Positions 24,032 to 31,680 of a stretch of 33,800 bases of DNA are shown here, piece by piece (positions within the stretch are counted from its first letter, which is position 1; the number at the start of each line of letters is the position of its first letter). The stretch spans positions 75,801 through 109,600 of the forward strand of contig CALXTF010000002.1 of assembly GCA_944391335.1 (NCBI GenBank). Direction: 5' to 3'. A program made the translations under genes and the position numbers. The notes under the pieces were generated by a model that was not told where the DNA came from, ran no database searches, and saw only the letters and a list, made by a program, of their open reading frames with translations. The stretch is from an uncultured Alphaproteobacteria bacterium. Lineage in GTDB: Bacteria > Pseudomonadota > Alphaproteobacteria > RF32 > CAG-239.

Positions 24032-24697
24032 CAAATAAATGACTTTATTAAAATTTTCTATATTAAGATATGCTATCAACTGTTGATACAAAAAGAAACC
24101 TTTCCATCCCTGACTGTTAAAAGCCAACATACTTCCAATAACCCAAAAATTAGCTCCTGGAAGAAACAAAACACAAAACAAATAAGAAACCTTTGGTAAA
24201 TCCGTTTGCTTATCATGAATTTGTGAAGCAACCGTATCAATATGATAACCGATAAAATATCCAAACAATACGTTAATAATCCAATTAATCGGAGCGTATT
24301 TCAAATAAATTCCTATTCCCATCATAAAAAAGAAACAAAATAAAGGGAAAAAATAAGGAGCAATAACAATCAACCAATTACCCTCACCAAGAAAGGCCAT
24401 AGAACCACCGGAATTATCCTCAGCCACACGAATATGTTTAACTTTATGCAAGGTTAAAACAGCAAAGAAACTATGAGTTAATTCATGAGCAATAATCTGC
24501 ATAGATGTACGCATAGAAGCATCCATAGACATACGGGCGATAAAGAATAAAAAGACACCTCCCAAAAGAGCTATAAATTTAATCGATGCAAATTGAAAAT
24601 ATTCCAGCGATTGAAAAAAAGCGGGGATAGACCACAAAGCCAAAACAGCAACAGGCCATTTTAAAAGATTAATAAATTTATCTAATATTGCGCTCAT
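24017..24697 (-). CDS. membrane protein with HExxH motif (M50B-like)
   Basis: A 226-residue protein with about five hydrophobic segments. HELTH at residues 71-75 is followed by a hydrophobic stretch and DNSGGSMAF, a pattern of the M50B-type peptidases. A second polar site with QTDLPK in the C-terminal half could complete the metal site. Substrate unknown. The start ATG has no clear ribosome-binding site, so it may be incorrect. It is one of two HExxH membrane proteins flanking the secreted protein-Mur ligase-LdcA run. Confidence 0.68.
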   Translation of the reverse strand: MSAILDKFINLLKWPVAVLALWSIPAFFQSLEYFQFASIKFIALLGGVFLFFIARMSMDASMRTSMQIIAHELTHSFFAVLTLHKVKHIRVAEDNSGGSMAFLGEGNWLIVIAPYFFPLFCFFFMMGIGIYLKYAPINWIINVLFGYFIGYHIDTVASQIHDKQTDLPKVSYLFCVLFLPGANFWVIGSMLAFNSQGWKGFFLYQQLIAYLNIENFNKVIYLLFNF

Positions 24698-24761
24698 AAG
24701 GAATTATTTACATCTTAAATAAAAAAAATTCACTAAAAATATACAACTATTAACATTTCTC

Positions 24762-24793
24762 TTGTAAATATTGAGAGATATCCTACAATATTT
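24762..24793 (+). promoter_or_regulatory. promoter with overlapping inverted repeat, upstream of small acidic gene
   Basis: TTGTAA (24762-24767) and TACAAT (24784-24789) are 16 bases apart. AAATATTG (24766-24773) and CAATATTT (24786-24793) form an 8-bp inverted repeat with a 12-base spacer laid over this promoter, as an operator would be. The next gene starts at 24832. Confidence 0.45.
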
Positions 24794-24831
24794 GAATTAT
24801 AGTTCACTTATAGAAGTTTAAGGAAAATTTT

Positions 24832-25128
24832 ATGAATAAAACACCAAATACCTTTGATTTTATTATCAATGATGAAGATGAAGTTATGTTGCTTCTTTAT
24901 GCGCATGACAGCGCCCCTAACAACCCTATAATAAAAATTGATACAGATTCATTATCTGCAATTCTTTACCGAAACGAAACAGACGCCGTTGCCATTGATC
25001 ATATTTCCGAAAATGTTATTGACAGTTTAACTGATGCCGATACATTAATGGTTTGTGAATTAACCTCCAACGAAAAAGATGACAATTCTGAAATTAAATA
25101 CGCTTATGAAGCAGATATTGATTTTTAA
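24832..25128 (+). CDS. small acidic protein of unknown function
   Basis: I do not recognise this 98-residue protein. It is strongly acidic (many Asp and Glu, few Lys or Arg), has no membrane segment or signal, and no cysteine pairs. The repeated-looking DSLSA/DSLTDADT segments may be helices. TAAGGAAAA precedes the ATG at 24832, and there is a plausible promoter with a dyad, so it appears to be a real single gene. Its stop overlaps that of the convergent CDF transporter gene. Confidence 0.68.
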   Translation: MNKTPNTFDFIINDEDEVMLLLYAHDSAPNNPIIKIDTDSLSAILYRNETDAVAIDHISENVIDSLTDADTLMVCELTSNEKDDNSEIKYAYEADIDF

Positions 25129-26054
25129 GAATTAATCAAACGATCATCCAAACGATCTTCGACAAGGCCTGCTGGATCTTGATGAATAATAACTTGCGCA
25201 CATGGAAAGGCTTCTTTAAGTTTATTTTCGACAATATCCGTTAATTCATGAGCTTTATAAAGAGAAAGCGCCCCATCTAATTCCAAATGCAATTCAAACA
25301 TATAAATATCTCCGAGATTTCGACTGCGTAGATCATGAAGTCCACGACAAAAAGAACAACTTTTCACAATATTAATTACTTTTTCTCTAACATCATCTGG
25401 TAATTCTTTATCCATCAATAAAGAGACAGCCTGTTTAGCAAGTTTATAAGCAGATATGAGCAGATAAAAGGAAACAAATAATGCCGCTATTGTATCAAAC
25501 CAATCAAAATTAAAAACCTTAACAATCAATAAACTAATGATAATGGATATATTTGTAATGATATCGACTAAATAATGAGCTCTATCAGCGGCAACAGCTA
25601 ACGAATCTGTTTTTTTCACCACAATTTTCTGAAAAACAATTAAACCTATTGTTATTAACAAACACAACAACATTACAACAATACCGGCTGCAGTATCTTC
25701 AACTTTCTGAGGTTTAATAAAACGATTTATTCCTTCATAAACGACGAAGAATCCCGAACCGGCAATAAAGGCGGCTTGAACTAAAGCACTTAAAGCTTCT
25801 GCCTTGCCATATCCGTATCGATGCCCAAAACTTGCCGGTTGAGAAGAAAAACGAACGGCAATAAAAGTAATAAAAGAAGAAATAATATCTGCAAGGCTGT
25901 CTGCCATTGAAGATAATATAGCCAATGATCCTGTATAAATTGCCGCGACAAATTTAATGAAGGCTAAAAGTCCAGAAACAGCCACACTCACGCTAACAGC
26001 AATTTTTTTAAGTTGATTTATTTTTTTCTGATCAATCAATTTCATTTGCGACAT
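25125..26054 (-). CDS. cation diffusion facilitator (divalent metal efflux)
   Basis: CDF transporters export divalent metals such as zinc, iron or manganese in exchange for protons. The 309 residues have six membrane segments and a cytoplasmic C-terminal domain with LHDLRSRNLGDIYMFELHLELD. Metal site A is seen as Asp52 and Asp56 in SMADSLADI and His160 and Asp164 in ADRAHYLVDI, the DD-HD arrangement of FieF/YiiP (Asp45, Asp49, His153, Asp157). It overlaps the end of the ABC permease fusion by 23 bases, so it is last in a five-gene minus-strand run, though the link may be chance. Confidence 0.92.
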   Translation of the reverse strand: MSQMKLIDQKKINQLKKIAVSVSVAVSGLLAFIKFVAAIYTGSLAILSSMADSLADIISSFITFIAVRFSSQPASFGHRYGYGKAEALSALVQAAFIAGSGFFVVYEGINRFIKPQKVEDTAAGIVVMLLCLLITIGLIVFQKIVVKKTDSLAVAADRAHYLVDIITNISIIISLLIVKVFNFDWFDTIAALFVSFYLLISAYKLAKQAVSLLMDKELPDDVREKVINIVKSCSFCRGLHDLRSRNLGDIYMFELHLELDGALSLYKAHELTDIVENKLKEAFPCAQVIIHQDPAGLVEDRLDDRLINS

Positions 26055-29000
26055 TTTGTAACTTCTTTAAATTATCTTCACTAATTTCATAAAAACATTT
26101 TTTTGCCGTTTTAGCAAAAAAGCTTAAGTATTTATCTTTTTCCAATAAAGGGAAAAGGTAATTTACATAGATATGCTTTTGATATTTTTGAAAATCAAGC
26201 ATTATATTTATATTATTTTCCACATTAAGCTGAAGAGAAAATATTTTTTGTCCTGTTGGTTTTTCATTTATTGCAGATAAAAAAGAGGTATTCAACATAT
26301 TTTTTACCAATTCTGCCGTTTGATTTAAATTTCTTATTTGGTCAAAACCGGTTAATCTGCCAAAACGTAAATTCCATAAAGTAGCATAAGTCCAATCATT
26401 TTTTATTGTTGATAAATCAATAAAATCGGCTTTAACTTTCCAAACTTGAAATTTATCGACGAAGCGCACATAAGCGGCTCTTCCGCCGCGACCGATATCA
26501 AGATCATAACGTCCGACGAGCAAATCGGCAAAAATGTTTTGTTTATCATCAGATAATTGAATTCTGATACTTTTAGAGCCATCGGCGGATGTAGGCAATA
26601 AATCGAACTTAGATAAATATTCGACTTTATCGGAACGTTTTTCATAATAAGTCATATTTGAAAGGACTATCAACAAGTGTAAAATTCTTTCTTGATAGAC
26701 GGGAAGGCAAGGTTCTCCTTTAAGTTTCCATATTCCGTTATCTTTGTAAAAATTCAAATTTGTTTCAGCGGAAGTTAAAGAAATTTGGGTAATATCGTTT
26801 AATTTTTCGGTTAAGCCATCAAATACTAACTTATTTTCATAATCATCGATTTGCCCGTGTTGATTAATATAGAATGAAAACAACCCGACAATTAATAATA
26901 CTCCGGCAAAAAGAGCCGTCATTTTCAACTCGCGGTTTGCAGAGAATTTTAATGAAACCGAGCAATAAAGACGTTTTTGATGAAGAGCGACCAACAAAAG
27001 AATAAATAAAATTAACAAGGGGATAAAAAAGATATTAACAAGTTTAACTTTTAAATTAAGTTGTTGCAAATTACGATGCATATTCGAGCGGATATCTGCC
27101 AGATTTTGTTTTAAGTTTTCGAGTTGTTGACGAATTCCTGCAATAACGGCAAGTTCATCAGAAGTAAAATTTTCACGTTCTTCAAATTCTCTTTTTGCTA
27201 AAACTTCTTGCAAAGCTTTTTGCGTTTCTTCGATTTTGTGAAAAATATCATTTTCATTTAACCGAAACTGCCGTAAATTTTCTTTACGTTGTTTTTCCAT
27301 ATTTTCGAAGCGGCGAATTTTTTGTGTTCGACCGCGAAGATCAAGCAATACCGTTTCCCCTGCTAAATAATCTAAAGAATTGAGAATAAAATTAGCGTTA
27401 TCATAAAGCGGCGTAAAATAATTATTTTCTATAATGGTATATGTTTTACTCCAAAAAGAATCATAAATAAAATCTGTATCAGCAACCACAATTACTTCAA
27501 AAGGATTTACTTTTTTATTTTGAACAAGCAAAGCGGCTAAAAATTTTAATTTTTCATCAGGTTTAAACATATTTAGTAATTCTGTTGGGTTTTTTCCTTC
27601 ATACACGACGCTTGAAGAAAGAACACCGGAATGATCCGCTGCTTTAATCAAAGGAATAAAAGAGCTGTGATTACCTTGAGGAACAATTGCCGAAACAGAA
27701 GCGAACAATATTCCTTGTAAATTACGAGTTATAGGGAAATCAGGGTTCATTGTTTCATTAGGTGCGACGAATTGAACCACATCTTGAGTAAAAATGGGGT
27801 TTGTTGAATAATTTTTGGTAGCATCGACTGTAATTGAGTTATCAAGATCAGCAACAACCAATTCATTATAAAAGCGGAATCCCCAAAATTCATCTAATCC
27901 ATTAAGATTAGATGGAAAAAATTCAATATTGTTTGGAGAAAAGATACGCGAAGCTTCTGCGGCGGTATCTAATAGCAATAGAGTTTTTCCGCCAAATTGA
28001 GAATATTTTTTAATAGCCTCAACCATCTTATCAGGAAGTTTTTGCGGATGAATCATCATTAATAGGTCAATTTTTGCAAGATCATCGACCTGAGTAATAA
28101 TTTTGATATTATAAAATTTTTCGATTTCGGTTATAATATTCCATTTAGGAGACACATAACCGCCATCATAAGGAGTATCAAAGACAGGTAATCCGCTTAT
28201 AAGTCCCAGTGTTTTTTTCTTGTGATAGAGTTGATAGATTTGTTCAATTAAGTCCTGTTCCAAATAAGCATATCGTTCAAGAGCAAACAGAGGAATTATT
28301 TGTTGTTGATCAAGACTATCTGTCAAGACAATTCCCAAAAAACCGTTTTGATTTATATCAACCAACGGGATAGGTTGTAAACCAGACGCGATAGCTTGAT
28401 CTTCAATATCATTTAATGGTTTCGGGTTATAAATTTTATAACTAAATTTTTCGGGGACGAGTTGAGAAAATTCTTCTAACAACAATCGTATGCGATCATA
28501 TATTAAGCGAAATTCTGGATTACGTTGACCAAGAATTGGAGAATAATACAATTTAGCAATAACCGGTTCAGGAATTTTTTTAAGAATTTCAATTGAAGAA
28601 TTTGACAATGTATGTATTTTCTCTTGGGTTAAATCGAATCGATAAATTCTCAAGAATCGATTAGCTGTTAGATTAAGTCCAATAAAAGCCATAAACAAAA
28701 AAACAAAAAATAAAACATAATATCCTATTTCCGTTGATTTAAGCCAAAGAGAAGTTCCTAAAGTGCGAAAACTAATAATTAAAATAGTCATCACATTAAA
28801 TAAAAGGATAATAGATATAAAAAAGATAATATCTCGACATTCGAGTATACCGGTTGTCATAGATTCAAAATGGATAAGAAAGCTAAAAGAAGCGATCATA
28901 TCGACCACAGCGACCGGAGCGAACAAACGGAAGAAACCAAGGACATATTCAATTCCGCTTAAAAAGAAAAAGAAATTAACAATTACCGCCAGAACTAAAG

Positions 29001-29487
29001 CGATGACTTGATTTTTAGTTAAAGCCGACATAGTTTGAGAAATAGCAATCATACAACCGGCTAAAATCCAACTACCGATATAACTAAGCAAGATTACGGC
29101 ATTATCTGGAGTTCCAAGCCAATTAACAGTCACCCAAAAAGGGAAAGTCAAAATTAAAGCGACAGCCGAAAACAGCCATGCTGCAAAAAATTTTCCCCAT
29201 ACCAGAGTTGAAATACAAACAGGCATTGTTAAGAGTTGAACAATTGTTTTACTACGAAATTCTTCAGCCCAAAGCCGCATTGAAATTCCGGGAATAAACA
29301 ACAAATAAAGCCATGGTTGAAAAGCAAACATTGATGATAAATCGGCAATACCCCGATCTACGAAATGTCCGAAATAAACAGCAAAAGAACCATTTAAAAT
29401 TAAAAAAGCGATTAAATAAACATAAGCCAGCGGAGAAACAAAATAACGCAGCAGTTCATTTTTGACGACAACTCCTAATTTTTTCAT
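26032..29487 (-). CDS. ABC transporter permease fused to GldG-like and DUF4340 domains
   Basis: A 1151-residue inner-membrane protein in three parts. Residues 1 to about 240 are a GldF-type ABC-2 permease with about six membrane helices and WAEEFRSKTIVQLLTMPV. From about 245 a second anchor leads into a GldG-like domain (DLTQEKIHTLSNSS, then ABC_transp_aux region to about 540), facing the periplasm. A coiled coil at about 725-800 and an anchor near 815-832 follow. The last 300 residues after another anchor (about 855-872) look like DUF4340, with NGIWKLKGE and LLVGRYD. GldF-GldG fusions and separate DUF4340 genes are known; all three in one chain is less usual. Starts directly after the ATPase stop. 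Confidence 0.88.
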   Translation of the reverse strand: MKKLGVVVKNELLRYFVSPLAYVYLIAFLILNGSFAVYFGHFVDRGIADLSSMFAFQPWLYLLFIPGISMRLWAEEFRSKTIVQLLTMPVCISTLVWGKFFAAWLFSAVALILTFPFWVTVNWLGTPDNAVILLSYIGSWILAGCMIAISQTMSALTKNQVIALVLAVIVNFFFFLSGIEYVLGFFRLFAPVAVVDMIASFSFLIHFESMTTGILECRDIIFFISIILLFNVMTILIISFRTLGTSLWLKSTEIGYYVLFFVFLFMAFIGLNLTANRFLRIYRFDLTQEKIHTLSNSSIEILKKIPEPVIAKLYYSPILGQRNPEFRLIYDRIRLLLEEFSQLVPEKFSYKIYNPKPLNDIEDQAIASGLQPIPLVDINQNGFLGIVLTDSLDQQQIIPLFALERYAYLEQDLIEQIYQLYHKKKTLGLISGLPVFDTPYDGGYVSPKWNIITEIEKFYNIKIITQVDDLAKIDLLMMIHPQKLPDKMVEAIKKYSQFGGKTLLLLDTAAEASRIFSPNNIEFFPSNLNGLDEFWGFRFYNELVVADLDNSITVDATKNYSTNPIFTQDVVQFVAPNETMNPDFPITRNLQGILFASVSAIVPQGNHSSFIPLIKAADHSGVLSSSVVYEGKNPTELLNMFKPDEKLKFLAALLVQNKKVNPFEVIVVADTDFIYDSFWSKTYTIIENNYFTPLYDNANFILNSLDYLAGETVLLDLRGRTQKIRRFENMEKQRKENLRQFRLNENDIFHKIEETQKALQEVLAKREFEERENFTSDELAVIAGIRQQLENLKQNLADIRSNMHRNLQQLNLKVKLVNIFFIPLLILFILLLVALHQKRLYCSVSLKFSANRELKMTALFAGVLLIVGLFSFYINQHGQIDDYENKLVFDGLTEKLNDITQISLTSAETNLNFYKDNGIWKLKGEPCLPVYQERILHLLIVLSNMTYYEKRSDKVEYLSKFDLLPTSADGSKSIRIQLSDDKQNIFADLLVGRYDLDIGRGGRAAYVRFVDKFQVWKVKADFIDLSTIKNDWTYATLWNLRFGRLTGFDQIRNLNQTAELVKNMLNTSFLSAINEKPTGQKIFSLQLNVENNINIMLDFQKYQKHIYVNYLFPLLEKDKYLSFFAKTAKKCFYEISEDNLKKLQNVANEID

Positions 29488-30207
29488 TTACGCCTCATCT
29501 TGTATTGTTGTTAATTTATAAAAAGCTTTTTCCAGATTTTCGACTTTGGCCAAGTTTATGATATCATCTACTGTTCCATCTGCGATAATTTTTCCGTGAT
29601 TAATTAAGATAATTCGGTTACAAACATATTCCGCTTCATCTAATAAATGAGTTGAAATGATTATTGTTTTTTGATTTCCCATCTGATTAATAAGTTGTCG
29701 AATATGTTTTTTTTGGTTTGGATCGAGACCGTCTGTTGGTTCATCCAAAAGTAAAATCGGAGGATTGGAAAGGATACTTTGAGCAAAACCGACACGTCGT
29801 TGATAACCTTTAGATAAAGTTTCAATTTTTTGTGTTTCGACATTTTGAATTTTGGCGACATTGATGGCATAATCAATTTCCTTTTTTCCCAAGAGTTTTA
29901 ATTCGGCCATATAAGTTAAGAATTCACGCACGGTTAAATCAGGGTATAAAGGAGAACCTTCCGGAAGAAATCCTATACATTGTTTACTTTCGACGGGAAA
30001 ATCACGAATATTGCGTTCACGAATAAAAATATCACCTTGAGTTGGAGCCAAATAACCAGATAACATATTCATTAATGTCGACTTACCTGCGCCGTTTGGT
30101 CCAAGCAAAGCAATAATTTCACCTTGAGAAGCTTTAAAACTTATATTTTCAACGGCGTGGACATTTCCATAATTTTTGCTTAAATCATAAACCTCAATAT
30201 TCCACAT
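29488..30207 (-). CDS. ABC transporter ATP-binding protein (GldA-like)
   Basis: Energises the permease encoded by the next gene. The 239 residues have Walker A GPNGAGKST (36-44), the signature LSKGYQ (131-136), Walker B ILLLDEP (151-157) and the switch His187 in STHLLDEAE, as in ABC-2 type exporters. The stop TAA is immediately followed by the permease ATG, so the two genes are coupled. In Bacteroidetes the related GldA-GldF-GldG set supports gliding; outside that group the transported substrate is not known. Confidence 0.95.
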   Translation of the reverse strand: MWNIEVYDLSKNYGNVHAVENISFKASQGEIIALLGPNGAGKSTLMNMLSGYLAPTQGDIFIRERNIRDFPVESKQCIGFLPEGSPLYPDLTVREFLTYMAELKLLGKKEIDYAINVAKIQNVETQKIETLSKGYQRRVGFAQSILSNPPILLLDEPTDGLDPNQKKHIRQLINQMGNQKTIIISTHLLDEAEYVCNRIILINHGKIIADGTVDDIINLAKVENLEKAFYKLTTIQDEA

Positions 30208-30219
30208 TGATGGTTTCTC

Positions 30220-30942
30220 CTAATTTTTGTTTAATTCATACAATACGACAGCGGCAGCTGTTGACACATTTAAGCTTTCCACTTTAGGACTAATCGGTAA
30301 ACGAATACAAATATCACAAGTTTCAGCCACCAATCGACGCAACCCTTTTCCTTCGCTTCCCATAACGACAGCTAATTTATCTCCTTTTTTTAACTCATGC
30401 AACTGCGTTTTAGCATATCCATCGGTACCAATAATCCAAAAACCTTCTTTTTTTAATCTTTCGAGTGCGCGTGTTAAATTTGGTGTACGGCAAATAGGTA
30501 ATAATTCATAAGTCCCTGCAGCAGCTTTAACCATTGCCGGACTCTCTTGAGGAGAATTTTTATCTTGAACGAGAAGCGCATCCGCATTAAAAGCTGCGCA
30601 AGAACGGATAATTGCTCCAATATTTTGAGGATCTGTTACCTGATCTAAAACAACTATACAGGCATTTTTTTTCAATTTTACAAAATCACATAAATTATCT
30701 AAAGAAATTGTCGGCAACATTTCGGTTAAGACAGCTATTCCCTGATGTACGGCTTCATGTGGGAGTATTTTATCCAAAGCGGATTTATCAACCACATTAA
30801 TTTTATTATTATTGATTTTTCCATTTATAAAATGAATATTTTCTTTTAAACAATACACGCGAATAATATTGCGTTTGGAATTTTCTAATACCGCTTCAAC
30901 AGCATGTTTTCCATAAATTAAAATTTGATTATTATTTTGCAT
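30220..30942 (-). CDS. rlmB: 23S rRNA (guanosine-2'-O)-methyltransferase RlmB-like
   Basis: A SPOUT (TrmH-type) methyltransferase expected to modify 23S rRNA G2251. The 240 residues have an N-terminal RNA-binding domain starting IYGKHAVEAVLEN, and the three knot motifs: VLDQVTDPQNIGAIIRSC, VMGSEGKGLRRL and LPISPKVESLNVSTAAAV. In alphaproteobacteria rlmB is often close to the tRNA-Tyr, tRNA-Gly, tuf block, as it is here, 2.5 kb away. It starts 1 base after the HAD phosphatase stop and is 12 bases from the ABC ATPase gene. Confidence 0.93.
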   Translation of the reverse strand: MQNNNQILIYGKHAVEAVLENSKRNIIRVYCLKENIHFINGKINNNKINVVDKSALDKILPHEAVHQGIAVLTEMLPTISLDNLCDFVKLKKNACIVVLDQVTDPQNIGAIIRSCAAFNADALLVQDKNSPQESPAMVKAAAGTYELLPICRTPNLTRALERLKKEGFWIIGTDGYAKTQLHELKKGDKLAVVMGSEGKGLRRLVAETCDICIRLPISPKVESLNVSTAAAVVLYELNKN

Positions 30943-30943
30943 A

Positions 30944-31591
30944 TTATTCCCTTTCTAGGAGATTTTGAATATCCACAAGATATTTTACTTTATCATCAGG
31001 AGTTTCGCCGCAATACTGGTTTTTTGGATCCAAGATAATACATTTTGCTCTTTGATTACCCTTTTTATATACATTAGCTGTTTTAACATCTGCGGCTCCG
31101 TCACCAATTACCACAATTTGATTAACAGGAGGCAAAATACCGTCAAAAACAGCCAAGCATGCCGTAGGATGTGGCTTATCTTGAGAATATTCACCGGCAG
31201 CCACGACTTTTTTAAAATATTTTTGAAAACCAAGTTTTTCCATTTCTTTATAGATGAAATATGTTTTTTTATTTGTCAGCAAGTAACATATAATATCTTT
31301 CTTTTTACAATATTCCAATAATTGAGCCGCGCCTTCTATCGGTTTAAGATTTTTTGTATGATATTGTTCAATATACTCATAAAAATATTTAACAGCTTCA
31401 TTTTGCCGTTCTTTAAAGAAATAACCGAGAATATCTTTATTTTGTAGAGTACTGATAATTTTTTTTATGTTGTCATCGTCAATTTTTAGAATTCCCATTT
31501 TATTAAAAGTATAGTGATAAGCATCAAGAATTATCGGATAAGTATCTGCTAAAGTACCGTCCCAGTCAAAAACCGCATATTTTCGCTTCAT
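30944..31591 (-). CDS. HAD-family phosphatase, Gph-like (candidate MurNAc-6-P phosphatase)
   Basis: A 215-residue haloacid dehalogenase-type hydrolase with the four motifs: Asp9 and Asp11 in FDWDGTLAD, Thr106 in LLTNKK, Lys139 in QDKPHP and the GDGAADV motif with Asp164 and Asp168. The cap is helical, between motifs I and II, as in phosphoglycolate phosphatase (Gph). Its substrate cannot be read directly. It is divergently placed next to an AmgK-MurU fusion, and MupP, the MurNAc-6-phosphate phosphatase that feeds AmgK in Pseudomonas, is a Gph-like HAD enzyme, so MupP is my favoured role. A phosphoglycolate phosphatase is the main alternative. AAGGAA precedes the ATG. Confidence 0.85.
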   Translation of the reverse strand: MKRKYAVFDWDGTLADTYPIILDAYHYTFNKMGILKIDDDNIKKIISTLQNKDILGYFFKERQNEAVKYFYEYIEQYHTKNLKPIEGAAQLLEYCKKKDIICYLLTNKKTYFIYKEMEKLGFQKYFKKVVAAGEYSQDKPHPTACLAVFDGILPPVNQIVVIGDGAADVKTANVYKKGNQRAKCIILDPKNQYCGETPDDKVKYLVDIQNLLERE

Positions 31592-31680
31592 AAAGATTCC
31601 TTAATTTTTAATGATATTTTAAGTCTTAAATTCTAACTATAAATTATATGAAGATAATATCATGTTAGGAGTTTCGGTCA
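31592..31680. promoter_or_regulatory. divergent promoter region between HAD phosphatase and AmgK-MurU fusion
   Basis: The 89-base gap is AT-rich. On the minus strand a perfect TATAAT (31643-31648) could serve the HAD-rlmB-ABC run; I see no good -35. On the plus strand TTAGGAG sits about 9 bases before the fusion ATG. Both units therefore probably start here and may share control. Confidence 0.3.

Noticed and set aside
30965-31321. 118-residue plus-strand frame
   Set aside because: It is antisense to the HAD phosphatase gene, whose catalytic motifs are intact.
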